From positions 1 through 64,000 of the forward strand of contig CAXKVR010000183.1 in the NCBI GenBank assembly GCA_964058845.1: 64,000 nt of DNA. Reading direction: 5' to 3'. The translations under genes and the position numbers were made by a program. Position 1 is the first letter of the stretch; each line of letters starts with the position of its first letter. Below are positions 13,128-25,000 of the stretch, in pieces. This DNA comes from Carex sylvatica. Lineage: Eukaryota; Streptophyta; Magnoliopsida; Poales; Cyperaceae. Below the pieces are notes generated by a model, which made no database searches, was not told the DNA's origin, and saw nothing but the letters and a program-made list of their open reading frames with translations.

Positions 13128-13673
13128 TAGTGGATTGCTTATACCCGGGTCAGGCGGACCCGTACCCGACCCGCCCGTGCCCGGTACTCGGGGTACCCGT
13201 GCCCGAGCCCGGGTATGGGTCGAGTAAACGGGTACACGGGTAGGGTACGGTTATTTGGTTCAAAACCCGAGCAAACCCGGTCCGATTTACGTCCGACCCG
13301 ACCCGACCCGCTCGACCCGACCCCGTACCCGTACCCCGTACCCGTACCCGTACCCGTTAAAAAATTCAAAAAAATTCAAAAAAATTCAAAAAATTTCAAA
13401 AAAATTCGAATTTTTTTGAAATTTCGAATTTGCCGCCGAAAAAAAAACAGAAAAAAAAAAAAAAAAAACGGGTACCCTACCCAGACCGCCCTACCCGTGC
13501 CGGGTACCACGGACACGGGTATAACTCGGGTAGGGTACGGATTTAAAAAAAAATACCCGAGCAAACCCAGCCCAAGATACCCGTATACCCGGGATACCCG
13601 TACTCGACCCATACCCGTACCCGACCCCGGATATACCCGGACCGCCCGTACCCGACCCGACAGCAAACCCCTA
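13128..13673. mobile_element. hAT-type miniature element with CGGGTA-rich arms
   Basis: Termini TAGTGGATTGCT and AGCAAACCCCTA (10 of 12 matching as inverted repeats) are flanked by GGAAGCAG at 13120-13127 and 13674-13681. The arms are dense in GGGTA/TACCC and CCCGA motifs, around an A/T-rich centre of aaaaattc repeats and poly-A. The frames through it (13215-13808 and the reverse) are low-complexity Pro/Arg/Tyr strings and not genes. Confidence 0.85.
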
Positions 13674-13681
13674 GGAAGCAG

Positions 13682-14203
13682 TTCTTATTTTTTTTTGAGA
13701 AAATATAAAATCTTATACCGTGTTGAAAGACAGAGGCAATTACGCCGCCGTATTTCTCTATATTTATACCGCGTAGAGAGTCGATACCATCTGGATTGGA
13801 ATGCGTAGAAACCTATATTGGATGGTAGCCTGGATTCAAAGTTATCAACCCGTAATTTCACACGAATGATTACTATCTAACATATTTTATTTCTATGGGT
13901 CTACGTCATATGGTGTTTTTGTTGCTAAGTTGCAACAGGATATGTATGCATTTATTATTGGGTTCTAACTCCCATGCTCAAAATATTTTTTTTCTCTTCT
14001 GATGGACTGATACCGCGGATTGAAAGTCGAGACCATATCTTTTCCTTAAAAAAAAAAAAAAAAAACTCGAGACCATATCTTGATTGGGAGATGTGAAAAA
14101 GTTATTTTTTGGAAGGTAGTGATTATTATTTTAATTTTATCCCGTGTCCAAACCATTGTCGTGTCTGACAAATACACTGTGAAAGACTAGGTGATCCTCC
14201 CCG
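13682..14203. other. Intergenic, no gene seen
   Basis: AT-rich, no recognizable coding sequence. A short duplication, gtcgagaccatatctt and ctcgagaccatatctt, flanks a poly-A run near 14030-14080. Confidence 0.5.
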
Positions 14204-14443
14204 TACCAACTGAATTCGTATCCTCTGTATTAACTCAAAAGAGAATCTTTTGAATTAATTAATTTTAACTATTTGATCTGTTTTATAATTTGTGTGGACT
14301 AAATCTGCACTAATATTAAAAGACACCCTATGTTATAAGCAAGTACCAGATTGGCTCTGTTTAAAATCAAACGGTTTAGATTCATTAACTCAAAATATTC
14401 TCTTTTGAATTAATGCAGAGGATACGCATTCGTACTAACTAAG
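14204..14443. repeat. Hairpin (inverted-repeat) element, copy 1
   Basis: Arms of about 45 bp, with cgtatcctctgtattaactc near 14217 and its near-complement gaattaatgcagaggatacg near 14414, flank an AT-rich loop. This looks like a miniature inverted-repeat transposon. No clear target duplication was found. Confidence 0.65.
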
Positions 14444-14668
14444 TCTACATCTTCTGCATTAACTCAAAAGAGCATCTTCTCAGTTCATGGATATGAGTCC
14501 TCTGATTGTAAACGGAGCTCATCCGGCCTTGTTTATAATTTATGGAGGTTTTTAATATTAGTGCAGATTTAATCTGCACGAATTTTAAAACTAATTTGAT
14601 GATCCAAATACATTAACTCAAAAGATTTATTTTTGAGTCAATGCAGATGATACAAATTGCGTACTAAC
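14437..14668. repeat. Hairpin element, copy 2 (inverted core)
   Basis: A second, diverged copy of the neighbouring hairpin. Its arms run from cttctgcattaactcaaaag to its near-complement near 14630. The loop carries aatattagtgcagattt, which is the reverse complement of the core of copy 1, so the two copies lie head to head. Confidence 0.6.
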
Positions 14669-15612
14669 TTGTGTTAAAACAAAATGATAATGATCATAAT
14701 GATATATATGAACTGCAGAATCAATTTTGATTTGGTGGCACAAATTAAGTGCAACAACTTTTGTGTGGGAAGTTGTGGGTTGAAAATTTTGATGAAAATG
14801 AGTACATGTAATGCCATGCTAATAAACAAGAATCTTAGATGAAAATGATCCAGAAACGCATTTTTTTAAGACAATTATCTCATCGTAATATTTATTAGCA
14901 TGAGAGTATTCTTTGTTAGAAAATAATGATGTGAGTGGAATTTCTAATTTTGTGTGTGTTATAGTTAAAAATTTCGACGAGGGATGGAAGTTGATCAAGA
15001 GTGTTATTTGGAAGCAACCTTCCGAAAAGAAAGCTAAAATTTTGGGGACCGCTATTTTGAGGGCAGAAATACATTTATTGAGAGCATAGATAATTTTTTT
15101 CTTCAATGTATCATATTTGTCCTTCTTAAAAACTTTCTTATTATTTGCTTCTAATTAATTCTTTCTATAATTAGAAAAGTTAATGATCTGTTATACGATG
15201 AAAATAAATTTCTAGCCCAATGAAAACGGAAATTTTATTCTTATTTTTTTATTTCACTATCCTATGTTACCTTTCTTTTTTTATTTAAATTTTCCTACGG
15301 TTTAGTTTATTGTTTTTCTTTGTAAGAAAAAAACTAAACTGAATCAAAATATAGAGAAATTTTGTGATTTTCAAGTATTTTTAAATTCTTTTCACAAACA
15401 TGTGTAATGGCTTCGACATTGCATAAAAACAAGACTAACAAAAGCATATCAAACTGAACCCATGGTACTCATAAAAAGACTGCTTTAAGAGTCCATGCAC
15501 ATCAATTTATAAAATGATGAATTAATCTCTAAAAATGAGTTTATTGTCTTTTTTTGTAAATTTATGAAGATAATATTGAAGAATAATATATATGATGTGT
15601 TGGATGCAATGA
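14669..15612. other. Intergenic, no supported gene
   Basis: AT-rich spacer before MULE-1. A 95-codon minus-strand frame (14819-15106) has no recognizable domain and no homology I can name. Confidence 0.5.
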
Positions 15613-15745
15613 CGGCCACTTTTATTAATACCCTTTAAAAAAAAAATTTAACAATACCTGTGTTTGTTGTTTTTTTTATTAATACCCTGACCGCCAGGCC
15701 CACGGGCGATCCTCTCCCCAAGCAAACCGCCCCCCAACGGGCGGT
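15613..15745 (+). repeat. MULE-1 left terminal inverted repeat
   Basis: Matches the reverse complement of the right end at 24738-24980. It contains one copy of the GC-rich subterminal module (accgccaggcccacgggcg, then ctccccaagcaaaccgcc). The right end carries about four copies. Confidence 0.8.
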
Positions 15746-16092
15746 CTGCTATTAATATATTTTCCAAGCCCGTGAACCCTCCCTCCCTCCCTCTCTCTTC
15801 TCTGCCTCATTCCGAACCAAAAAGGGGAAAAAAAGAAGAAGCTACACCCAACCGCATCTCCTGTAACGACAGGTACTATTTTGTAAATTCTTTTTAATTA
15901 TTACTAATCAGTCAATTACTGTAGTATTAATTAGTATTAATGTTGAATGACTGTAGCGTTACTGTAGCAACAAGTAATTTTTTATTTTTATTTTTTTTAA
16001 TTAGCCATTTATTAATGCGCTTGTTATAATTACTGTACAATTACTATAATACTTATAAAATTAATTCTTAAATGTAGTTTGTTAAGTAAAAA
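15746..16092 (+). other. MULE-1 transposase 5' region
   Basis: No ORF. Pyrimidine-rich ccctccctccctctctc near 15780 follows an AT-rich attaatatatttt that could serve as TATA. A possible untranslated exon ends at ...cgacag before gtactatttt near 15871. Confidence 0.4.
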
Positions 16093-19000
16093 ATGTTAGT
16101 TGCACTGTATGTGGGCGGCAAGCTACAAAAGGGTGTAGATGGCGTGTATTACACGAAAGACACGTCATTTGGCTTCGAGTTTAATGAAAATACCACATTT
16201 CAGAAACTCAAGCAGATAATATACGAAAAGACTACTGTAAACCCCAACAGGTATGAAATAAAATTGGCTACACGGATTGACAACTCACAAAGGGGTGGGA
16301 CTTTGTGAGGTTTCCAATAACATATGTGAATTTGTGGAGAGTTGTGTACACTCAATTTGAGTCTAGTGGAGTCTCTGTAATGGACATATATTCAAAGAGG
16401 GTTCCCCTGATTGGGGCTGGACCTTCTAGTGCGGCCGGGGCTGGACCTTTCGGTTATGACAATTCGGGTTATGACAACCAGGGGTACCACCACCACTTCC
16501 CTTATGACAACCAGGGGTACCACCACCACTCCCCTTATGACAACCAGGGATACCACCACCACTCCCCTTAAGACAACAAGGGGTACCGCCACCACTCCCC
16601 TTATGACAACCAGAGGTACCACAGCTCCGGTTATGACAACTTTGGGTACCACAACTCCCCTGAAAATACTGAAGAGTTACCACCACCACCCAGACAAACA
16701 CCTATAATCCCTAGATTTTCAACTATGCCAGAGTTAGGACCGGTATCCGTTAATCAAACTGATATTGATATTAATGTTGATGCTATTGATGCCATACTAG
16801 AAAGGGAAATGGAAACGGAGGATGAATACGAAGGGATTTGGGAATCCGATGACTTATCAGATGGCGATGCAAATGTACCAGGTTTATCCAGGGAGGAAAA
16901 ATTCCCGATTAGATGTCGAGAAAATAAGCATCTAGTCACCACATTCAACGATACCACAGCTTTTGAAGTGACAGACATTAGTTATTTTGGCCCTCGTGTT
17001 GTATACAATGACGAACTTGCCCCAGGGTAACTTTATACCAACATAGATGAACTTATAAAAAAAATCTACGAGACTCATGTTCACAGCAACTGGGAATATA
17101 AAATACACAAAAAGGATTGAACAAGGTTAGTTGTGCTATGTAAAACTCACTCGCTATGCGAGTTTTGCCTTTTTGCAACCCCTACGGGTGTCGGAGAAGC
17201 ATGGATGATTAAGAAGTGTGAACCACCCCATACATGCAAGTCTGCATCCACAAGGACAGACCATTCACAGCTGACGGCATCACTAATTGCCGATGCAATT
17301 GAGGAAGACATTAAGGAGGACCCATCCATGAGCATCAAAGCGGTGGCTAGAACCGTCAGACACAAATACAAATATGTAACACCAAAATACAACAGGCTGT
17401 GGAGAGGTCGCGAACTTGCCATTTGCAGAATATTTGGTAGTTGGAAGGATTTATACGGCTATTTGGCACCATTGCTCCAGGCCATGGCAAGTACAAATGT
17501 CGGCACTATATATGAGCAGTCGCATGGCCTCTTTTTTGATAAGGAAGGAGTGCTAATAGAGGGAGCTCAACAATTCAAGGGCATAGCATGGGCTTTTGGT
17601 GCTTGTATCCAAGCTGTGCCATACATCAGACCCGTTATCAGCATTGATGAATGCTTCATGTCTGGCCGTTATGAGGGAAGGTTACTGATAGCATGTGCAT
17701 ATGATGCTGAGAACCAGTTGTTTCCTTTGGCCTTTGCAATTGTTCGTAAAGAGGATGGTGAGAACTGGGGATTCTTTATGCAGTTTTTAAGAAGACGAGT
17801 GATTGGGGAAGGAAAATTTTTCTGTGTGATATCAGACCAGCACAAAGGAATAAAATTTGTGTTTGATCGTGAAGATTACGGTTGGTCAACACGTACTGGT
17901 GAGTGTGTGCACAGGTTGTGTATGCAACACATTGCGGAGAACCTTTCCAAGGCAACCGGAAATGACAAGTGGGTTCTAGAAACATTTAGACGAAATTGCA
18001 GAAAGAAAAAACCGAGAAAAGTGGTAGAGATGACTCGCAGTTTTACATATATTATTGTATTTTTAGAAGACGGTTTTTTAGTACAATTGTTTACTTATAT
18101 TATTTTATTTTTTTATTTTTCTGTAGTACATGCCAAAGGCAAATCTCTACTTAATGAAGGTCGACAAAAATAACCCCCGAGATGTCAACGAAGATCCAGC
18201 ATACGAGAAAATATATCAATCTCATGATGGAGGTTGGCGTTGGGGAATTAAAAACCACTAACGGGTCCGAGTCGCTGAATGCAGTATTAAAGCAGAGCCG
18301 AATGTTGCCTGTGGCTGCAATTGTAGAAGACACATTTTACAAGTTAAATGCCTGGTTTCAAGAACGGTGTGCTAAGGCCGCAGAATTAATAAGAATGAAC
18401 CAGTCATTTTCAACAAGGGTGGAGGAGAAACTAAAACAACACAGGCACAAAGGTGCAACTATGAACGTGATCCCAATGGGGAATGATGGTACAAAATTCA
18501 AAGTGCAAAATCCAAATGAATATGTTCCTACCAGCCGCAAACCAGATGACACTATGGAGTTTGTGAAGAGGGCTTGCAAGTACGTGGTTAAATTCGGAGA
18601 TGCCAGGGCGGTAACCTGTACATGCCAAGGACCCCAACTAAGTCACATACCATGTAGTCACGTGATGGCGTATGCCGAGTGAGAAACTACTGTGAGGATC
18701 ACTATGTTGCTGACATGTATCGTACTGATTACCTTGCTTCCACTTGGGGTGGATCTTTCCATTCTTATTTCGATCAGCATGAGTGGCTTGCATATGTCGG
18801 TGATAGAATACTTCCTTCAGAATGATGGATAAGAAAGGGGAGGAGGAGACACAAGCGTGTTATAATGACCATGGACGAGATGGGCAGTAGGCGACCGTCG
18901 GGAAATCGAGCTCCTCATTCTGTTTCTGAAAGGCGCACAACAGGTATATTTTTTTGTATAAAAATAATTTATGATTTTATTATAGTAATAACTGAATTGT

Positions 19001-19204
19001 ATTGTTATATCCAGATGTCATAAACGCACACAATGAAAGAGAAAATGCTAGAGTTGTTGCTGAAGCAACTGGTAGAACACTCCCCCCCCCCCTCCTGCGA
19101 GCCAATCATCTAGTAGCCAAGCATCTACAAGTAATGCCGCACCTGCAGCTGGTACAAGAAAATCTGGTCATTTTTTAGGTTTATTCGCACGTCGGGCCAG
19201 ATGA
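16093..19204 (+). pseudogene. MULE-1 transposase (MURA-like), broken
   Basis: The transposase would cut and paste the element by DDE chemistry. In order: an N-terminal domain (MLVALYVGGKL..., 16093-16308) resembling the PB1-like start of plant MULE proteins; a Tyr/His-rich repeat; an acidic linker; the MULE DDE core at about 17630-17990 (ISIDECFMSGRYEGRL, VISDQHKGI, then a CVHRLCMQHIAEN motif); and a SWIM zinc finger CxCx(n)CxH (CTCQGPQLSHIPCSH, about 18610-18660). Introns are likely at about 18030-18136 and 18942-19013. The C-terminal exon ends in FLGLFARRAR. Damage: a frameshift near 16304, in-frame stops at 16569, 17028 and about 17112, and further frameshifts near 18252 and 18672. It is clearly inactive as it stands. 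Confidence 0.88.
16455..16663 (+). repeat. Coding minisatellite, YDNQGYHHH repeats
   Basis: Inside the transposase frame, a roughly 33-bp unit (tatgacaaccaggggtacca...) repeats about six times and encodes Tyr-Asp-Asn-Gln-Gly-Tyr-His-rich units. The repeats diverge toward the 3' end, and one carries the TAA at 16569. It probably forms a disordered linker. Confidence 0.85.
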
Positions 19205-19450
19205 AGTTCTTCACTCTATTGCTAGTGTGAAAGTAAGCTACGAACTTTAATTGTATTGTTCAACTTCAAGTGTATTGTTAAAATTTAGTTGTATTGTTCA
19301 ACTGCTGTAATTTTATTGTATTGTTGAACTATTTTAAACTAATTCAGAACTACACGCCATTCAGTATGATAAATTAATTGTCACACAAGATGATAAGATA
19401 CATTGAAAAATATCTTACAACATAAAACATACGTTGATGGATATAAAATC

Positions 19451-19684
19451 CTACTTCTTAGCAGCCGCCGGCTTCTTAGCAGTCGACTTTCCATTAGTGA
19501 CACTCGAGGATGTGCTCGGCTTATCAATTTTCTTTTTTTTTAGCCCATATCCGTATGGATTTTCAACAAAATCATCGTCTGAAAGGGGGGTTTCATTAGA
19601 TAATTGGATACCAAATCTTTTCAAAAAAATTATTTCTTTACAGTGACATTTGGCATCCACATTACCTCTTTTGCTACTGTCCAT
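19451..19684 (-). CDS. MULE-1 small CxC/lysine-rich accessory protein
   Basis: 77 codons from MDSSKRGN. An early Cys-x-Cys (AKCHCKE) is followed by LKRFGIQLS, then LSDDDFVENPY, and a basic tail rich in Lys, Ala and Ser ending KKPAAAKK. The start is chosen where the homologue in MULE-2 (35292) begins; an upstream in-frame ATG at 19708 is not conserved there. It lies between the transposase 3' end (19204) and the PMD gene 3' end (20207) and is on the minus strand here, while the MULE-2 copy is on the plus strand. The function is unknown; the tail looks like a nuclear or nucleic-acid-binding basic segment. The CxC could be part of a GRF-like zinc finger, but the remaining zinc ligands are not evident. 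Confidence 0.65.
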   Translation of the reverse strand: MDSSKRGNVDAKCHCKEIIFLKRFGIQLSNETPLSDDDFVENPYGYGLKKKKIDKPSTSSSVTNGKSTAKKPAAAKK

Positions 19685-20206
19685 TATTTTCAACAACAAA
19701 ACAAACATACACTAATTATAATATTTGAAAAAATTATTTAAATTACTTGTAGCTGCAGTCGCCCATAAAATCGCCCAAAATCGCCAAGAAAATCTCCTTT
19801 AGCTCTTTCTCCATTCTCTCTGAATCTGAAGTGGGTGATATAATGAATTTGGAGTGAGGAGAGAGAGAGAAATCGAATAAATAGGCATCCCTATTGGACC
19901 GTCCGTGACAGAGGCGGTCTGCTGGGAGACGATTTTAGAATTGCTTAGTTTTAAAAATGATGAAATATATACGTTATAACTTAGAGGAGACGGTTCCGAT
20001 AGAATTACTTAGTTTTAAAACTTGGTTAGTTATAATTATGTTGTAACTAATAACTTATTTTTGATGCCTGCAAATAAAAATAACGAAGTGTAAAGTGATA
20101 ACAACATAAAAGTCATAATGAAAAAAATAGAATAGTACAGTCCCAAACATATAATACTACAGTCCCAGAGTCAAAATACTACAGTCATAACTAAACAAAA
20201 AAGATA

Positions 20207-23183
20207 TCATCTGCCTCGTTGTTTCTTTTCGGAGGGATCCCACCTATCAGCTGCTTTGCCTTTGCGATCCCTGTGCGGCTGCTGGCGCCTCTGTATCTGG
20301 CTCTGTGGACTAATATCTCCTAAGTCGTCCTCTGCACCCTCCTCTCCCATATCCTCCTGAACCTCTGTATACATGTGTTGCATACCTGTGTCATCTTCCC
20401 ATGGAAATGGTAGAGATGACTGTGCATCAGTCGGCTATGTACGCATGTCCCATGGATCTTGCCCCCAGGTTGGAGGATACGTGGAAGGAGGTGGTGCACC
20501 AAATAATGCAAAGGCAAAGCCATCTATAGTATCCCCTGTACTCCCACCAGCCTTGTAGTCATGCTCCATCCTATCTCCATAACGTGGTCGATGGAAGCTA
20601 ATCACCTCTGCATCTGTACATACCGGGGACAGGGCATCCACGCTAAACTCGGCATGGGCCTCCCAAAGAGGTGTTCTATCCTAAATTTAAATAATGTTAG
20701 ATTTTCTTCATACACAAAACTCTGCAATAAACAATATAAAGCGGTAAACGACCTGGCCAAGCTCTGTCGGAACTCCATATTTATTTCTATAAGCATTCCA
20801 TCATTGGGTATTCAACACCCAGTCGTGGAACTTCCAACCTGTGGTATCACCTGCATAATTGAATGTTAACTTAGTTAAAACAAAGAATCGGAGGAAAATA
20901 AAATGATTGTGTGTGTCCTACTTTTAATATTAACCGAGTAATCCCCTGAAGGAGGTGGCGACATCTCATCGGTGTAGAAAGGGACTCGTTCATGATTCAG
21001 ATTTCGCGGTGTATCTTTTATCTCTCTCCAATTGATGTTCTCCCCAGCATTGCGCAGCATGCCAACGAGGCGGCCATCCCAACCGCCTCTCTTCACGACT
21101 GGTGCACTATGCTGGAGCATTTGACATCCTATCGCACGCCAAGCATCCCTCGCCATGCAGGCCAGGCTGTGTCCAACTCCTCTGATGGCTGTCAATACCT
21201 GCACACAACATATTTTCATGATTATGAAAACAAGGTGTAATTAAAATTTTTAATTTTTAATTAAAGTACGTTTAAGTTATATTTACCGAGTGAGCATTGA
21301 CCAGACCCCAAGGCATGTAATTCCTAGATGAATCCATCAGTCTACGTTGAAGGATGTCGCCATAATGACATGTAAGGTAGACTTACGGCATGCTGTATCT
21401 CTGAAACCATACGTCATATCTCAAAGTCTCGGGACGAATACCCAATGACTCAGGAGGTGGCGGACTCCATAAGTGCTGATTCGAATGTCAAACCCAGTCG
21501 TACTCCCGGCTGAAACGCTGGCTCCAGTCGACTTTGGGATTAGTATGCATCGTATTGGAAGTAAAATTAATTAGAAAAACAAAAAACATTGGCAATATTA
21601 AAGTGATAATGAAATTAAGTACATAGTACTTACTTGTGGAACATGTCAGTATCATCCTTACCCATCAGTGGGTACTCCGGGATGAAAGTATCCAACACAA
21701 ACTGTCGAGACACCAGATCGGGATAGTGACACTCCACTATCCAAAAACAAAGGACCGGTCCCTGGTAATACCAGAGTAGTCTCTGCTATAATGTGAGCTG
21801 ACTCAGAAGGCCGTGTTGATAGAATGCACGATATGGAAACCAATCGATACTCGCATCTGGAGCTGACCCCGGACATAAGAAACCCCCCTACCAGTCTCTT
21901 TATAGCTGTGGTGAAGGCCCCATATGGCACCGTATGCGGGACATCTATCTGGATCAGGCACTCCCCACCGGAGAGGTGAATCTGGTATAACTGGCCGACA
22001 TACCGGCAGATATGACCACGACCAATGCTGGAGCAAAAGAAGCGGTCCGTGAAGCTATTTGTTCCTCACCTGAAATTTTAACTTAAAATAAGAACTCGGT
22101 ATTTATTCAACCTTAAATAACAACGTATTTTTAATAACAAAATTAGTACAGACTTACCAGACAAGCATGACACAAGGCTCTGTATAAGTGGGCGAGAACA
22201 GCTCCACCCCAGTTCCACCTCGATGGAGACAGCATGTCCCTCAACAGAGAGAGAAACATAATCGGGACCACATCACCGCTGGAGTCCACGAACATGACTG
22301 CCCCACACAAATCCAGCACATATGCCCTAGTATACCTACAATATAAAATAATAGATTATTTTACATAGTTGAGATTATTGTTGAATTAATAAGTTATTTT
22401 AAAAAGTGTAATGGTACCTCAAGACCGCATCAACGTCAGCAGTCTCAGGATGTATCCGATTCTGGAAGAAGTGAGAACGAAGTGTCAGCAGAGAAATACA
22501 GTACCCAGAAAATCGTAAGTCATCCTCATCCTTCTTCTTCTTCTTCAATTTTTTCTGCAGATTTTTCGGATGACACCCTAGCAACTCTGGTATCATCATC
22601 TGTAGGTCTGGATGATCTGAGATACCACCTATGGGAACACCATCGATAGGTAAATCCCATAGGGCGCTCACATCAGCAAGTGTGACTGTCATCTCCCCAA
22701 TCGGAAGATGAAATGTATGGGTCTCAGGTCGCCATCTCTCCGCTAGACCATGCATAAGAGATACATCGATCTTACTCTGCGGCATAGTGGCAATCTGATA
22801 CAACCCAAGATTAATGAGGCATCGCTGCATCAATGGATGTGCAACGAACGGAATCTCTGACTTGTGGTGCCTCACCGTAAGCATGACATCGTCCTATATT
22901 TATTATCAATTTGTGAGACTCAAATCGTGTCATTTTATAATACTATTTAACATTACGTATAAAAATCAAGTACCTCAATAGATGCCAACGAGACACCGTG
23001 CTTAACATGATGGGTCCATAGAACAGGACTAAAAGTGTCAGGATCATGCCAACAATCTCTATGCCCGGTCTAAGATGACTGACCCGCTCCACCCGAGGAC
23101 GGACTCGCTCCAGTCGGATCCACTAAGGACGGACCCGCTCCAGGCGCTGGTGGGTCTCTCCACCGTCTAGAAGATCTACGCAT
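20207..23183 (-). pseudogene. MULE-1 plant mobile domain (PMD) gene
   Basis: This encodes a PMD protein of the family containing Arabidopsis MAIN/MAIL1 and the 'PP7 long form' annotations. PMDs occur both in host silencing or genome-stability factors and in transposons. Exons on the minus strand: 23183-22974 (MRRSSRRW start, ends ...SLASIE), 22893-22418 (WRPETHTFHLPIGEMTVTL, ALWDLPIDGVPIGG), 22335-22158 (YVLDLCGAVMFVDSSGD, WNWGGAVLAHLYR), then exons at about 22070-21640 (LQHWSWSYLPVCRP, IVECHYPDLVSRQF) and 21560-21390 (YDVWFQRYSMP), and C-terminal exons to a stop at 20207. All clear junctions are GT-AG and in phase. Damage: an in-frame TAG in exon 1 (about 23070) and frame shifts in exon 4 (about 21810-21840). 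The C terminus is Pro/Gly/Arg-rich (KKQRGR). It converges with the transposase. Confidence 0.85.
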
Positions 23184-24737
23184 ACTACATTTAAAAAATA
23201 ATAATATAATCAATCACAATAATTATTAATAATAATAAAATAGAAAAAATATAATTATAAATTAACAATAATTATTTATCAAAAAATAGTAATTATACAT
23301 ATTTTTATTATCACAACAACAATACATGATACAACTAACACTTAACATGACAATTACTAAATTAACAACATAAATTATCTTTCACTACACATGAAAAAAA
23401 AAAAATCTCACACATTCATCTCACCATACTTAGAAAATATATATCTAACCAATAACCCAAACACATGAATTTTAATCGAATTTTAATTATAATAAATTAC
23501 CAAATAACTATCTGTGCTCACAATTTATCAAATAAACTTCAAAATAATCATTTCTTTTATTCAAATTTATGTTTGAAAATATTACTTAAGTTTTATACAT
23601 TTTGCAACTAGTATTTCTATGAAATTTCAATTAAAAAATATTTATCATACAACTTTTTACATCCTGTCACAAAGAGGTCCCTAAGGGACTGTTTATAAAC
23701 AAAATAATTTTTCTAAACAAATTAATTATATTTACTACTAAATTTTATTCACCATTAAATTTTATAAAAATAGGAAACTTTATTTACTATTAAATTTTAT
23801 AAAAATAGGAAATTTGCAAAAAAAAACAAAAATCTGCTCTAATCGACAAACATGCAATTAACTTGAAAAAAGAAAGATAATTTTTAAACAAATTTTGATA
23901 TACTTCAAAATAATTTGTTTTTACTTAAAATTAATTTGTATTGATATATATACATGTCTTTCGTCAACTAACTTCAAAAAATCCTCAACCCTAAATTTTG
24001 TAAACCATAAACTCTAACTTTAAATTTTTAAACAAATCAAACAATTCAACCATAATAACCCTAAATTGAACCATAAATCCTAAATTCAAATAAGGGAACC
24101 ATAAACCCTAAATTTTTAAGCAATTCACAATTCATAACCATAAATCCTAAATTGAACTATATCACATTCAAAAAATTTAAGCAATTCTACCATAATATTT
24201 TTTTTATTAATAATCCCCAATCCAAGCAATTCGATAAAGCACCCAATTCGAACAATTCAAGCAATTCAACCAATTCAACTAATTGGAGCTATTCAACAAA
24301 TTCGAAACAACTCTAATTCAACTAATTCAACCATTATCGAGTCACAATTAAACCAATTCATCAATTCAACTAATTCAACCATTATCGAGTCACTAATCTT
24401 AACCCTAACCCTAACCCTAACCATAACCCTAACCCTAAATTGAACTAATCAAATCGAAAAAACTTACATTCAAGAGAAGCTCGGTACAGTGGCGATGCTC
24501 GGTGTAGCGACTGTGACGGTGCTCAATGCAGTGGTGGCACCGAGCACTAGAGAAAGTGAGCAGAAAGGAGAGAACGAGAGGGAGAGGAGCGGAGCAGTGG
24601 CGGCGGCGGAGACAGGGGCGGCGACGCAATTTTTCCCTTTTTTCCTATTTCTAGTTCAGACTGAGGCAAGGGTTCGGATTGAGGCAGAGAGAAGAGGAAG
24701 GGAGGGAGGGCTCACGGGTGGGAAATTATATTAATAG
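23184..24737. other. MULE-1 AT-rich upstream region of PMD gene
   Basis: No gene. This is long AT-rich sequence with degenerate aattcaa/aaccataa/ccctaaat word repeats. The PMD promoter should lie in or beyond it. The small frames at 24435-24734 look incidental. Confidence 0.55.
24399..24438. repeat. Short telomere-like CCCTAA run
   Basis: About six units of aaccct (one altered to aaccat), that is TTAGGG on the other strand. This is a hexamer, not the usual plant TTTAGGG heptamer. It sits within a wider region of ccctaaat words, so it may have grown locally by slippage. Confidence 0.7.
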
Positions 24738-24980
24738 CGGACCGCCCGTGGGGGGGTGGTTTGCTTGGGGAGAGGACCGCCCGTGGGGGGGTTTGCTTGG
24801 GGAGAGGACCACCCGTGGGGGAGGCGGCTTGCTTGGGGAGAGCACCGCTCGTGGGCCTAGTGGTTTCCTTCAATATATGGGCCGTCCGTGGGCCTGGCGG
24901 TCGGGGTATTAATAAAAAAAAATCAAACACAGGGATATTTTTAAAATTTTGTTTTTTTAGGTTATTAATAAAAATGGCCG
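24738..24980 (-). repeat. MULE-1 right terminal inverted repeat with expanded modules
   Basis: Mirror image of 15613-15745, but the subterminal module (gaccgcccgtggggggg plus tttgcttggggagag) is repeated about four times (24738-24850) against one copy on the left. The outermost part matches CGGCCATTTTTATTAATAACC on the minus strand. Confidence 0.8.
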
Positions 24981-25000
24981 CAAATCCATGCATCTTTTTA

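Larger units (their letters stand above)
15613..24980. mobile_element. MULE-1: Mutator-like element, about 9.4 kb
   Basis: Left end CGGCCACTTTTATTAATACCC and right end (reverse complement) CGGCCATTTTTATTAATAACC define long inverted repeats that continue through a poly-A tract, a 'tgtgtttg' block and 'attaataccc(t/c)gaccgcc'. Inside are a MURA-like transposase (+), a lysine-rich ORF (-) and a plant mobile domain gene (-). All three coding units are damaged or of unproven function. No perfect target duplication could be read; the flanks gcaatgac and gcaaatcc are only partly alike. The exact outer bases are therefore approximate. Confidence 0.85.

Noticed and set aside
13139..13808. Frames up to 197 codons rich in Pro, Arg, Tyr and Gly on both strands
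   Set aside because: They are translations of CGGGTA-type repeats and A-rich tracts inside a hAT-type miniature element with a clear target duplication.
14819..15106. 95-codon minus-strand ORF
   Set aside because: No recognizable domain, AT-rich composition like the surrounding spacer, no splice or promoter support.
16392..16707. Overlapping minus-strand and alternate-frame ORFs near the YDNQGY repeat
   Set aside because: Shadow frames of the 33-bp coding minisatellite in the MULE-1 transposase.
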